64,000 bases of DNA from positions 1,488,001-1,552,000 of the forward strand of contig NC_007802.1 in NCBI RefSeq assembly GCF_000013565.1, in the 5' to 3' direction. The stretch is from Jannaschia sp. CCS1 (lineage in GTDB: Bacteria; Pseudomonadota; Alphaproteobacteria; Rhodobacterales; Rhodobacteraceae). The number at the start of each line of letters is the position of its first letter. Position 1 is the first letter of the stretch. Made by a program: the position numbers and the translations under genes. Shown piece after piece: positions 24,771 to 33,089 of this stretch. Below the pieces are notes generated by a model. It did not search any database and was not told the origin of the DNA. It worked only from the letters and a program-made list of their open reading frames with translations.

Positions 24771-27700
24771 TCAGCGGCTGAGGCCGCGGCTGCGGCTAAG
24801 CTCGTGATCGAGGCCGTGGTTGATCGCGAGATCGCGGCCAAGGCTTTTGTGGCCAGTGTCGAACGTGATCCCAAGGTCGCGCTTGCGGTTGGCCAAAAGG
24901 GATTCCAGCTGCGGATCGCGTTCGAGGCTGCGCGCCATGCCTTGCATCGCCTCCTGCGTTGATTCGCGTTTGGCGTAGTTTCCTTCCTGGTAGTGGCGCT
25001 CGTTGGCCCGGTCGAGCTTCTGCCAGCGCTCGACGAAGCTGTCAGCCCGGGTCTGATCGGTGCGGAGCTCCGTCTCCATATGCAGGGCGCGGATGGTCCG
25101 ATTGACTTGGCCCGATCCTGCCTCGTGGGCCAGGGTGGGTTCCTTGGCATAGGCCGCCTCGGCATCGTGCCAGCCGTAGGGCCGCACCTCTTCGAACGCC
25201 TTGCGCGCGGCGGTCAGCTCTTGCTTGTAGGTTGGATTGGTTCTGAACTCAGCCTCCTCTGCGCTGATGACGGCATCGAACGCCTGGGCATGACGGACCA
25301 GCGCTTTCGTGCGGGCGATCCGAACGGCCTTCTCCGGATCCCCGCCGGGCTCGCTTGCTGGTGATGGGCCTTCGAGCGGCCTGTCCATCGCAGTCGCTGT
25401 GTCCCGTCGCGGCCCCGGCTCGCCCTCCCGTCCGGTCGCGCCGTCTCCGGGGGAGCGCGCTCCGGTCAGCAGACCATCAACCCCATCACGTAGCTTCTCC
25501 GGCAGCACTTTGTGCGCAATCTCGATGACCCGATCCTTGAAGCTGATGCCCCGCCGCTCGGCATAGGCTTGCATCGGATCCTCCGCTTCGTAATCCAGCG
25601 CCATTTCCTTGGCCCGGTCGCGGGACAGTGTGCGGATCAGCCGCGCGGTCGTGGCGAAGTCGTCTTGGCCGTAGTGCAGATCCACGCCATTCCGATGCCG
25701 TGACAGGGCGACATAGCTGCTATGGGCATCCAGCCCCGGCGTGGCCAGTACATGGGTGCGGTCCACGGTCATGCCCTGGGCCTTGTGGATGGTCGCGGCA
25801 TAGCCGTGGTCAATTCGGTCATAATCCTTGAGGTCGAAGGTGATGGCACGTCCGCCGTCTGCTTGGACCGTCATGCTTCGAACGCTGACTGCCTCAATCG
25901 TTCCAAGGGTGCCGTTTTTCACCCCGAGGCCCCGATCGTTTTGCAGGAACATGACACGATCACCGCTGGCAAAGCGCCGATCACCCCGTTCGACGGATAG
26001 GTCAACCTCCTCACCCAAGTCCCCCACCGCCCGCATCTTCTCTCGGGCCAACTCGTTCAGGGCCTGCACCTCGGCGTTCGTGTGGGTCAGGATGATCCGG
26101 CTCTCATCTGGTGCTGCCTGCCGCTCCCGATCCCATCTGTCGATCAGATCCTCGCGCGCCTGCTGTCGCGTCTCGGCGGCATGCACCATGTCGTGGCCAT
26201 CGTAAGTTTGGATCGCCATGCCGACGTGCCCGGATGCGAGATCGCGGGTGGCCTCGCGCTGCCAGTCTTCGTGCTGGCGGCGAACCTCGTCGATCCGTGC
26301 CCCGCCATAACGCTCGTGAAGCGCGCGGAAAGCAGCACCAGCCTCGATCGATTGCAACTGCTGTGGATCGCCCACCAGCACAACCTTGGCCCCGGCATCT
26401 ACCGCATGCGACAGCACGCGCTCCAGCTGCCGCGTGCCGACCATGCCGGCCTCATCGATCACCAGGATATCGCGGGTGGTCAGCGTGTCGCGACCTCTTT
26501 CCCAACCGTGTTCGAGACTGGCAATGGTGCGCGATACGATGCCGGATCCACCTTCGAGACCCTCCGCCGCGATCCCCGACAATGCCGCACCTCGGACCCG
26601 ATACCCTTCAACTTCCCAGGCCTCTCGCGCCACGCCGAGCATTGCGCCCTTTCCCGTCCCGGCCGGACCAATAACAAGGCCCAGATCACGACCGCCGGTC
26701 ACATGGGCCAGCGCATCGGCCTGCTCGCCAGACAACACCAGGCCACGCTCTTCCGCGTGCGCCATCGCCGCCTTCCGGAGATCCTCTCGCACATTATGAC
26801 GGTCCGTCTTTGCCATTCGGTGCGCCGCGCGGTGCAGGCGCCGCTCTGCTTCGACCATGGCCCGTGTCGTGAACCGGTCCTCACCCCGCCCGTCCTGACC
26901 CAAAGCCACCAAATTCGGCGCGCGGCGCACCTCATCCAACACCGCGTTGAACTGATCGATCCCGTCGCTGTGACGATGCGCAAACCGCGCCATGTCGCGG
27001 TCCGTGAAGGTCGATTGCTGATGGGTGATGGCCTCCAGCGCCAGCGCGGGATTGGCGATGATCCTCTCGCCGTTGTCCCGCGCAATCTCGCGGTGCATCT
27101 CGGCGCGATCGGCGGCGCTGCCCTCACCTGCGATCCTCTGCGCAGGCGCCCCGATCTGGCTCTGCGGCTCCAACGCGATCCCTTGGTCCTCTAGGCTCCG
27201 ATGGTCGATCCGCGCATCGATGTCGAGTTCGGCCATCCGCGCATTGGCAAGGTCCGCCCAACACTCCCGCCAGCGCTCGATCAGCGCTGTCCGGTTCCAG
27301 TCCCGGACCTTTTGACCAAAGCCATCTCCCTCGACCTCGCGCATCGTAAGCATCACATGGGCATGGGGTTTGAGTGTCCCATCTTCGCCGCGCTCCCAGT
27401 GCACATTGAGATCGGCGATCATGCCCTGAGCCACAAACTCCGATTGGACAAAATCACGGGCCAGCGCGATGCTCTGCGCCTGCGTCATCTCGCGCGGAAT
27501 GGCGAACTCCACCTCGCGCGCCAGTTGCGCGTCCTTGCGAAGCTCGCCCGCCTCGACGGCATTCCAGAGCTGTTCGCGGTCGCCCCAAGCCTCGGGCGCA
27601 TTCTCCGACAACATCACCTCCGAATGAACAACGCCACGCTTGGCTGTGAAGTCATGGCTGCGCTCGATCCGGTCGTCACGCAGCCGGGACGCTGACCGGT

Positions 27701-27773
27701 AAGCAGCGGACGCAACCGCGCTTGAGCCAGCTGCGCGCCCGATGACCTTCACATGAAGATGATAGATCGCCAT
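24771..27773 (-). CDS. traA: Ti-type (MOBQ) conjugative relaxase TraA
   Basis: A 1000-residue relaxase-helicase. The N-terminal MobA/MobL-like domain has catalytic Tyr25 (SAAYRSASRLRDD) and the metal-binding His triad (His125, His137, His139 in KPHAHVML). A RecD-like helicase follows, with Walker A GPAGTGKG (369-376), DEAG at 440-443 and GDPQQLQS. It nicks oriT and unwinds DNA for transfer. The ATG at 27773 starts the conserved MAIYHLHVKVIGRAAG sequence; the longer upstream frame covers oriT and is not used. traC and traD are divergent on the other side of oriT, as in Agrobacterium Ti plasmids. No mating-pair genes are nearby, so the element would be mobilized in trans. Confidence 0.92.
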   Translation of the reverse strand: MAIYHLHVKVIGRAAGSSAVASAAYRSASRLRDDRIERSHDFTAKRGVVHSEVMLSENAPEAWGDREQLWNAVEAGELRKDAQLAREVEFAIPREMTQAQSIALARDFVQSEFVAQGMIADLNVHWERGEDGTLKPHAHVMLTMREVEGDGFGQKVRDWNRTALIERWRECWADLANARMAELDIDARIDHRSLEDQGIALEPQSQIGAPAQRIAGEGSAADRAEMHREIARDNGERIIANPALALEAITHQQSTFTDRDMARFAHRHSDGIDQFNAVLDEVRRAPNLVALGQDGRGEDRFTTRAMVEAERRLHRAAHRMAKTDRHNVREDLRKAAMAHAEERGLVLSGEQADALAHVTGGRDLGLVIGPAGTGKGAMLGVAREAWEVEGYRVRGAALSGIAAEGLEGGSGIVSRTIASLEHGWERGRDTLTTRDILVIDEAGMVGTRQLERVLSHAVDAGAKVVLVGDPQQLQSIEAGAAFRALHERYGGARIDEVRRQHEDWQREATRDLASGHVGMAIQTYDGHDMVHAAETRQQAREDLIDRWDRERQAAPDESRIILTHTNAEVQALNELAREKMRAVGDLGEEVDLSVERGDRRFASGDRVMFLQNDRGLGVKNGTLGTIEAVSVRSMTVQADGGRAITFDLKDYDRIDHGYAATIHKAQGMTVDRTHVLATPGLDAHSSYVALSRHRNGVDLHYGQDDFATTARLIRTLSRDRAKEMALDYEAEDPMQAYAERRGISFKDRVIEIAHKVLPEKLRDGVDGLLTGARSPGDGATGREGEPGPRRDTATAMDRPLEGPSPASEPGGDPEKAVRIARTKALVRHAQAFDAVISAEEAEFRTNPTYKQELTAARKAFEEVRPYGWHDAEAAYAKEPTLAHEAGSGQVNRTIRALHMETELRTDQTRADSFVERWQKLDRANERHYQEGNYAKRESTQEAMQGMARSLERDPQLESLLANRKRDLGITFDTGHKSLGRDLAINHGLDHELSRSRGLSR

Positions 27774-27803
27774 AGTGGGCCGATCATCTACACGGGAACA
27801 GCA

Positions 27804-27834
27804 ACGTCGGAACGACGTATAAGCGCGCCCTCCC
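27804..27834 (+). other. oriT: oriT with predicted nic site
   Basis: A perfect hairpin ACGTCG-GAA-CGACGT (27804-27818) is followed by ATAAGCGCGCCCTCCC. This matches the RSF1010/Ti MOBQ nick region (TAAGTGCG^CCCTCCC in RSF1010, CGACGTATAATTGCGCCCT in Ti plasmids). The predicted nick lies between 27827 and 27828. The position between traA and traCD is exactly as in Ti plasmids. Confidence 0.82.
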
Positions 27835-27945
27835 TCAATAAAATCTCGGGATGGACCGGTGCGTCCCCAGCCGTCTCGGTGACTCTGCAGCGTTTTGTGC
27901 GCGGCTCGCCTATCCTTGCAGCATCGACAGCAGATGGAGGCAACG

Positions 27946-28272
27946 ATGCGCAAACCAAGAGACTTCGACGCGGAGCTGACCGCACTAGAGGCGAAGGCAA
28001 GGGCCCTGAAGACCCGCAAGGTGCAGCAGCTTGGTGAGTTGGTCGTCGCCACCGGGGCCGATGCGTTCAATGTGGAAGAGCTGGCCGGTGCCATGATCGT
28101 GCTGGCCGAGACCACGGATACCGGCAAAAGGGAGGCCTGGGCGAAGCGCGGGGCCGCGTTCTTTCAAGGCCGGACGCGGAGACCTGCAAAGGCAGATGAA
28201 CGCAACGCGAAGAGCGCTCCAGCGCAATCTGACAGCCCGCAATCGGCACCAAGCGAAAAAGGCGCGAGGTGA
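27946..28272 (+). CDS. traC: TraC-like conjugal transfer protein
   Basis: A 108-residue basic protein with a coiled-coil-like N-terminus (AELTALEAKARALKTRKVQQLGELVVATGAD) typical of Ti-plasmid TraC relaxosome accessory proteins, and a charged, disordered C-terminal tail. GGAGG precedes the ATG at 27946. It is divergent from traA across oriT and nearly overlaps traD (TGACATG). Its expected role is to assist relaxase binding at oriT. Identification rests on short motifs plus position. Confidence 0.72.
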   Translation: MRKPRDFDAELTALEAKARALKTRKVQQLGELVVATGADAFNVEELAGAMIVLAETTDTGKREAWAKRGAAFFQGRTRRPAKADERNAKSAPAQSDSPQSAPSEKGAR

Positions 28273-28273
28273 C

Positions 28274-28528
28274 ATGCGCACCTGGCAAGTCGAGCGGCGC
28301 AAACGCACGCGGCATCTGATCGAACTTGGAGGCCTCGTCGTCAAAGCCGGGATCGTGGAACTGACCCGCGATGACCGCGTCCTAATCCACGGCGCGCTCC
28401 TGTGGATGGCTGACCGACTTGAGGGCGAGAAGGGCGAGATTTCGCAAAAGGTCTGGCGGAGCTGGGGGCGAGCGGCATTCGAGATGGAACATGTCGAGAA
28501 AGCGGCGAAGGGGAGAAACTCTATCTAG
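28274..28528 (+). CDS. traD: TraD-like conjugal transfer protein
   Basis: An 84-residue protein with the TraD signature RKRTRHLIELGGLVVKAGI, followed by DRVLIHGALLWMADRL. Ti-plasmid TraD is a small accessory protein of the relaxosome. The start codon lies 1 nt after the traC stop, so the two are translated from one message. No coupling protein traG follows; the next gene is the convergent integrase. Confidence 0.75.
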   Translation: MRTWQVERRKRTRHLIELGGLVVKAGIVELTRDDRVLIHGALLWMADRLEGEKGEISQKVWRSWGRAAFEMEHVEKAAKGRNSI

Positions 28529-28602
28529 GCGGACCGAGAGGAAAACCCGCCCTCGGGCCGGTAAGGTTTAAGATGTCTGCTGCCCACGCCGTCCCCATGG
28601 CG

Positions 28603-29766
28603 TTATCCAATGCACAACTGTGCCCAACGTTCCATAAGCTGTCGCCGCTGATCGAGGAAGTCGGTCTTGCGATAGGTCCGAACCACCTTGCTGTCGGAGA
28701 CGTGCGCCAGAACCATCTCGGCCACCTCATGCGGGGCGTCCGTCTCCTCGGCGAGCCAGGTGCGCAAGCTTGTTCTGAATCCATGCGGGCGTGCTTCCAA
28801 CTCTCTGCGCTCCATCAGCCGCGCCATCGTTGCATCACTGATGACCCCCTTGCGAACTGACGGAAACAGATAGCCATCGCGCTCGTAGGGACGGGCGAGG
28901 TCGATGATACGCTGCGTCTCATCGCTGAGCGGCACACGGAAGTCCTCTGCAACGCCGACCCGCGCCTTCATGTTCTCGGCCGGGATTGTCCAGACATTGC
29001 CGTCGATCTCATCAATCCGCGCCAACCGCACAGGCGCAGAGCGTAGACCTGTTAGGATAAGCAAACGAAGCGCCAGATGTGTGATCGTGGGTTCCTCAAG
29101 GGACGTGTAGAACGCCGGGACATCACGCCAGGGCATGCTCGGGATCGACGTCGTTTCATGCCGCTGCCGACCCAAAAGTTGCTTCGCCTTTGCAACGGCT
29201 TGCAGGTCGACATCAAGGCCCAGAGCAGCTGCATGATCGAGGACGATCTTTAGGCGGTCTGCAGCCTTCTTGGCCGTTGCGGCCTTCGCGTGCCAGATCT
29301 GCTCGAGCGCATCCCGGACATCGACTTGGGTGATCTCGGTCACCGGCATGCGCCCGAGCTTGGGCAGCACGTGAAGCTTCAACGGACTGAACCAGCGCCC
29401 CGCGATCCCGTCGCCCTTGAGGTCGGCCTTGCGGCTCTCAAACGCATCCAGCGCGATATCCCGCAACAAATGGCGACCGCTCATCGCAGCGCCGCGCTCC
29501 CGCCGCCGATGCTCGATCGGATCAACGCCTTTGACCACCATGGTTCGGTAGTCGCTGGCCATCTCACGCGCATCTTTCAAGGGGAGGCTGACAAGTCCGC
29601 CAAGACCCATTTCCCGGCGGCGACCAAGGAAGGTATACCGAAACACCCACTGCCCGCCGCCGTCCACGCGCTTGATCAGGCGCAACCCATGGCCGTCCTC
29701 ATACTTGCCGGGCGGCGCGGATCTGATGAAAAGGGCTGTTAGGTTTCCCAAAAAAATATCCCCCAA
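28603..29766 (-). CDS. int: tyrosine integrase of the tRNA-Leu island
   Basis: A 387-residue integrase of the P4/DUF4102 type: N-terminal arm-binding domain (LTALFIRSAPPGKYEDGHGLRL), core-binding region, and catalytic residues Arg242 (TGLRSAPV), His328-x-x-Arg331 (HGFRTSLRTW), His355 (LAHVSDSK) and nucleophile Tyr365 (RTYRKTD). The start is a TTG at 29766, inside CCCCCA-rich repeats that are likely integrase arm sites. It points inwards from the right end, with copies of the tRNA-Leu 3' end 130-220 nt upstream. It should integrate and excise the element at tRNA-Leu, possibly with the AlpA-like protein as a regulator. Confidence 0.9.
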   Translation of the reverse strand: MGDIFLGNLTALFIRSAPPGKYEDGHGLRLIKRVDGGGQWVFRYTFLGRRREMGLGGLVSLPLKDAREMASDYRTMVVKGVDPIEHRRRERGAAMSGRHLLRDIALDAFESRKADLKGDGIAGRWFSPLKLHVLPKLGRMPVTEITQVDVRDALEQIWHAKAATAKKAADRLKIVLDHAAALGLDVDLQAVAKAKQLLGRQRHETTSIPSMPWRDVPAFYTSLEEPTITHLALRLLILTGLRSAPVRLARIDEIDGNVWTIPAENMKARVGVAEDFRVPLSDETQRIIDLARPYERDGYLFPSVRKGVISDATMARLMERRELEARPHGFRTSLRTWLAEETDAPHEVAEMVLAHVSDSKVVRTYRKTDFLDQRRQLMERWAQLCIG

Positions 29767-29775
29767 TTTATCCCC
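29744..29775. promoter_or_regulatory. candidate integrase arm-type sites at the right end
   Basis: Three C-runs, TTCCCA, TATCCCCCAA and TATCCCC, overlap the integrase start. The block resembles 1379-1400 at the left end (TGTCCCCCAAAATATCCCCC). Matching arm-type sites at both ends are expected for P4-like elements. Confidence 0.4.
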
Positions 29776-29897
29776 TATGATGTATAGGATCTGCTGGGAT
29801 GGGGCAAGACGGAGCGAGATGCAGTTACGGACTTTATATAATCTTGTCAGCTAGCTACAGGGCGATGGACGATGTTCTGGGATGACTGCCCGGTGTT

Positions 29898-29911
29898 CTT
29901 CACCCGCACCA
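29898..29911 (+). other. candidate attR 1 (14 nt of tRNA-Leu 3' end)
   Basis: Exact copy of 1310-1323 (CTTCACCCGCACCA), on the same strand. Confidence 0.5.
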
Positions 29912-30068
29912 ATCGTCTCTTGTGCTACCGCCCTTCGGGCTACTTGAGCACGTGGCACGAGTTCTAGGTTTCGCCTCTCACCCGCACCACTTCCTTCTTG
30001 CGCTACCGGCCTTTGGCCTACTTGAGCGCGGTGGTACGGCTCTAGGGTCGCTCTCTCGTCCGCATCTC
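29899..30068 (+). repeat. tandem 78-nt repeat with nested hairpins
   Basis: Three tRNA-end-like boxes start at 29901, 29979 and 30057, each 78 nt apart. Between them lie two hairpins: GTGCT/AGCAC (29922-29951) enclosing GCCC-TTC-GGGC, and GCGCT/AGCGC (30000-30029) enclosing GGCC-TTT-GGCC. Both stems differ by compensatory changes while ACC and TACTTG are unchanged, pointing to selection on structure. Confidence 0.7.
29978..29992 (+). other. candidate attR 2 (15 nt shared with tRNA-Leu 3' end and flank)
   Basis: Exact copy of 1312-1326 (TCACCCGCACCACTT); it includes 3 nt beyond the tRNA CCA, so it is a slightly better match to the left junction than 29898-29911. Confidence 0.45.
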
Positions 30069-30442
30069 ATATCTCATAAATCTTATACAAATCAATGATT
30101 TGAATGCGCCGTATTCGAGTGCTCTCCCACTTCACCCCAGTCAAATGCTGTTCGTATTCTCGTCAGGACCTGGTCCCGAACTCCGCGGCTTTTCGACCTT
30201 TGAAGCAGGAGCATCGACGAACCGATCAGTTTCAACGAGCAGGCTAACGGTGGGCGCAGGATCGTCCTGCTATGCAGCCTACCCAACGTTAGACCCTCGA
30301 GAAGATCGTAACCCTGCAGGCCATCGGATGTCCGCTCAGCGGATGACGCGGTCGCTACCGGAAAGTTGGTTGAACGCGCAGCATTCTGACCGGCTGGGCG
30401 TCCGTTCTACGGGACATAGCTGACGTTTGTGAGGTCGCAAGG

Positions 30443-31243
30443 TCAGTCGTAGGGCCGCCGGATCGACAATGTCTTTTCCAATCGCGACCAGGTCACAGCC
30501 TCAAAGCGTTCTGGCCACTCCATCCCCAACCGCTCGGCTCTGCGTCGAGCGCGCGGCAGGTACGCCGCGGCATAAGCGAGATGGGCAGATATCATCGCAT
30601 CTCTCTCCGGAACGGCGGGCGGCAAAGAAATCAGCACTTGTTTCTGATCCTCTGTTATCAACCGGTTGAGATGCAGAATGCCGCCTCGGTTTGGCGCATC
30701 GGTCTCTTCGATCAACAGATTGACGAGCTTGCTTCTGAGAAGAGAGACACCCAGAACACCGTTAATGTATTCCTCGCGCCCGACTGCCAGCTGAAGTAAC
30801 CCCAGTATTCTGATGAATTCCTCGACCTCGTAGCGAAACCTTTTGAGATCGGGGCCAGGCTTCGGTGCTGCGTCTTTGAGAGTGTCGTAAATGTTGTCGT
30901 GATCGAAGAGGGGCTTGAGGGCGTCCTTTGTCTGCCGCCCCATCTGATCCGGTTTCAGGATAATGACATCCGTGCGCGTCCAGTCTTCAGTGATGGCATT
31001 TATCAATACCGGGACAGTTGTCCGATCCCACCAAAGAACAATTTCACCGGTCTTTTCAACGGCATTGCGCCAGGCTTCGGCAACGGCATCGGTCGCGCCG
31101 TCTTCGGACACCAAAACGAAATCGATATCGCTGTATTCGTCGGCGAGGCCGTTGCCGTAGCTGCCGCTGAGGAAGAGGGCACGGATGCCCGGCACATCAC
31201 GGATAGTATTCACGATTGCCTGAATGACGTCGTCATGCGTCAT
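30443..31243 (-). CDS. nucleotidyltransferase-domain protein (aminoglycoside-adenylyltransferase-like)
   Basis: A 266-residue protein with a Pol-beta-type nucleotidyltransferase motif near the N-terminus: FLSGSYGNGLADEYSDIDFVLV carries the GS-x-x-x-G and D-x-D elements. The helical C-terminal half (SLLRSKLVNLLIEE region) resembles aminoglycoside 6-adenylyltransferase-like and lincosamide nucleotidyltransferase proteins. It would transfer a nucleotide to a small molecule or protein; the substrate is not evident, and resistance should not be assumed. GAGAGGG precedes the ATG. It is a single gene just outside the island. Confidence 0.65.
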   Translation of the reverse strand: MTHDDVIQAIVNTIRDVPGIRALFLSGSYGNGLADEYSDIDFVLVSEDGATDAVAEAWRNAVEKTGEIVLWWDRTTVPVLINAITEDWTRTDVIILKPDQMGRQTKDALKPLFDHDNIYDTLKDAAPKPGPDLKRFRYEVEEFIRILGLLQLAVGREEYINGVLGVSLLRSKLVNLLIEETDAPNRGGILHLNRLITEDQKQVLISLPPAVPERDAMISAHLAYAAAYLPRARRRAERLGMEWPERFEAVTWSRLEKTLSIRRPYD

Positions 31244-31406
31244 GCGCGCGCCCTCTCGGATTTAGTTGGCTGAACCCTAACCGCCCAGAATACAATGAAC
31301 AATGTGGGCTCTGAACGGCAAGCAGGTGCGGTGCTACATCCGGTACCAGCCTCTGCCCTGTCCACGGGATGACGATCCCGATCGGACGCTTACAACGAAG
31401 TCCAGC

Positions 31407-31438
31407 GCTGCCACGCAGCTTCCGCAAAGCAGACATTG
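31407..31438. repeat. copy of dispersed intergenic repeat
   Basis: GCTGCCACGCAGCTTCCGCA followed by AAGCAGACATTG, the third close match to 3261-3290 and 7968-8000. Confidence 0.5.
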
Positions 31439-31481
31439 ATATGTAAAGACAAAACCCCGGACGAGACGTCCGCATCATGTC

Positions 31482-32357
31482 TCAACCCGGCTCCGTTTTT
31501 TCGCGATCAGTGAAGATGTTGAGCAAGCCACTCGCCACAATAACTGCCGCACCGATGTAGGTTAACCTATCGGGTATCTCTTGCCAGAACCACCAGCCGA
31601 ACAGGCTGGCCCAGACCAGAGCAGAATAATCCAGAGGCGCAATAAGTGTGGCGGGTGCGATGCGAAAGGCCTGGGTCATCAGAACCATTCCGGCAGTGCC
31701 AAAAAGTGCGACACCCAGAAACAACCACAGGTGCGTAACTTGCACTGGAATCCAGACAAACGGGACAATGATGGCGCTGATCAATGCACTTGACCCCGTC
31801 AGGTACAGTAGCAATGTCCAGAAACTTTCATGGGGATCAACCATGCGTGCGCTGAGCATTAGGAACGCGGCCATAAGTGCCGCTGCAACCGGCATCCACG
31901 CAATGGGATCAAATCCAGACATGCCGGGGCGGATGATAATCATGGCCCCGAAGAACCCCAGCGCGACAACACACCAGCGGCGCCAATCCGCATGTTCACC
32001 TAGAAACAACGCGGCGATTGCAACGATCAGCAGCGGTGCCAGAAAGATAAGCGCCGTGGATTTGGCAAGTCCCAAATGAGTGATGCTGGTAAAGAACAGG
32101 TAGGTCGCCACCACCCAGAAGAATCCGCGCAGCAGATGAACAACGGGCGTCTTTGATCTCAGAGCAGTTTTACCCTGCATGTGCAGCGCAAACGACAGCG
32201 CGATAGGAAGTGCGATGACATTGCGAAGAAAGAGGATCTGCAACGGCGAGTACGCATCGGCCAGGGCTTTTGCCATTGCATCGTTCACGGAAAGCGCTGC
32301 AACGCCGATGGTCATCATGAAAAGACCTGACGAGGGATTAGTCGCCGGTCCGGTCAT
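31482..32357 (-). CDS. EamA-family membrane transporter
   Basis: A 291-residue DMT-superfamily protein with ten hydrophobic segments in two EamA repeats (NDAMAKALADAYSPLQILFLRNVIA near the start, LIAPLDYSALVWASLFGWWFW near the end). This subgroup is similar to the S-adenosylmethionine-uptake-like/RarD-like permeases but the substrate cannot be assigned. Its start overlaps the stop of the upstream SnoaL-like gene by 4 nt, so both are in one operon controlled by the divergent TetR regulator. Confidence 0.8.
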   Translation of the reverse strand: MTGPATNPSSGLFMMTIGVAALSVNDAMAKALADAYSPLQILFLRNVIALPIALSFALHMQGKTALRSKTPVVHLLRGFFWVVATYLFFTSITHLGLAKSTALIFLAPLLIVAIAALFLGEHADWRRWCVVALGFFGAMIIIRPGMSGFDPIAWMPVAAALMAAFLMLSARMVDPHESFWTLLLYLTGSSALISAIIVPFVWIPVQVTHLWLFLGVALFGTAGMVLMTQAFRIAPATLIAPLDYSALVWASLFGWWFWQEIPDRLTYIGAAVIVASGLLNIFTDREKTEPG

Positions 32358-33007
32358 TGTTCTGAACCATCCTGCGTCGGGTCTACTTCATTAATCTCCG
32401 TATGGGCGACACACCGCACGCGGTCCGCCTTTTGTGCGGTCGCCTCAGGGCCGTTTCGATACGCATCGAACGCAGAGCGTGTCGGGAATTGCAGCACATG
32501 CCTTTCAGTCGGGCCTGTCTTTGGCTTGTTGATCGCAATTACTTTTCCGCCATAGCGTGCCATCGCTGCGAGCGCCCTTTGTTCGAATGCGGCAAAGGCA
32601 TCTTCTTGTCCCGCGACAGCCCAAAGGTCGACGGTGATCCGGTATGGGGCGGGATCGGCCCGGTCTTCATGGCAGGCAGAGGCCATCTCGACCAACCCGT
32701 TGGCCGCAAAGAAGACCGTTTCGGCAGCGAGGACTTCGCGGTGATTGCGATATACAATCACCATCATGTCGTGTCCGCCGAGGATGCTTTCCACATGAAA
32801 CGTCAGATCTGGCTGCTGCTTCAATGCAGCTGACCAATAGGCGCGCAATTGTGTCTTGCCGCGTAGCTCTCCGATACCAAGATGTGGGACCGCTTTGCGG
32901 GACCGAAACACGACATCCTCAGTGTAGTGCGCCATGATGCGGTCGAGGTCATGCGCGTTCCAACCGGCTTCCCAGTCACGGGCGAACTGTGTGTATTCGG
33001 GGATCAT
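32354..33007 (-). CDS. SnoaL-like / DUF1330-like fusion protein
   Basis: A 217-residue cytoplasmic protein with two small alpha+beta modules. Residues about 1-112 are SnoaL/NTF2-like (FARDWEAGWNAHDLDRIMAHYTEDVVFRS, GKTQLRAYW). Residues about 120-205 resemble DUF1330 or a ferredoxin-like dimeric barrel (VDLWAVAGQEDAFAAFEQRALAAMARYGGK, HVLQFPTRSAFDAYRNGPE). Such folds isomerise, hydrolyse or bind small ligands. It is translationally coupled to the EamA gene and divergent from a TetR gene with a palindromic operator, suggesting a small detoxification or efflux operon. Confidence 0.68.
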   Translation of the reverse strand: MIPEYTQFARDWEAGWNAHDLDRIMAHYTEDVVFRSRKAVPHLGIGELRGKTQLRAYWSAALKQQPDLTFHVESILGGHDMMVIVYRNHREVLAAETVFFAANGLVEMASACHEDRADPAPYRITVDLWAVAGQEDAFAAFEQRALAAMARYGGKVIAINKPKTGPTERHVLQFPTRSAFDAYRNGPEATAQKADRVRCVAHTEINEVDPTQDGSEQ

Positions 33008-33037
33008 ATTCTACCTGTCATCATCTCACTTGCGTGT

Positions 33038-33056
33038 TTTAGACCGGTGGTCTAAA
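33038..33056. promoter_or_regulatory. probable TetR operator
   Basis: TTTAGACC-GGT-GGTCTAAA is a perfect 8-bp inverted repeat between the divergent SnoaL-like and tetR genes, 31 nt before the SnoaL start and 34 nt before the tetR start. Confidence 0.7.
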
Positions 33057-33089
33057 TATGTCTACGATGATTTGAACAATGGTAAAGCC

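Larger units (their letters stand above)
29767..30442. other. non-coding stretch: att copies and tandem structured repeats
   Basis: No gene is supported in these 676 nt. It contains the two tRNA-Leu 3'-end copies (29898-29911, 29978-29992), a 78-nt tandem repeat with hairpins (29899-30068), and from about 30220 on degenerate intergenic-repeat sequence. Confidence 0.6.

Noticed and set aside
29899-30068. additional tRNA genes
   Set aside because: The repeats keep the tRNA-Leu 3' end but have no matching 5' acceptor strand or anticodon arm, so they are att copies or structured repeats.
30443-31243. antibiotic-resistance gene call
   Set aside because: The nucleotidyltransferase motif is clear, but nothing in the sequence fixes an aminoglycoside substrate, so only the domain is reported.
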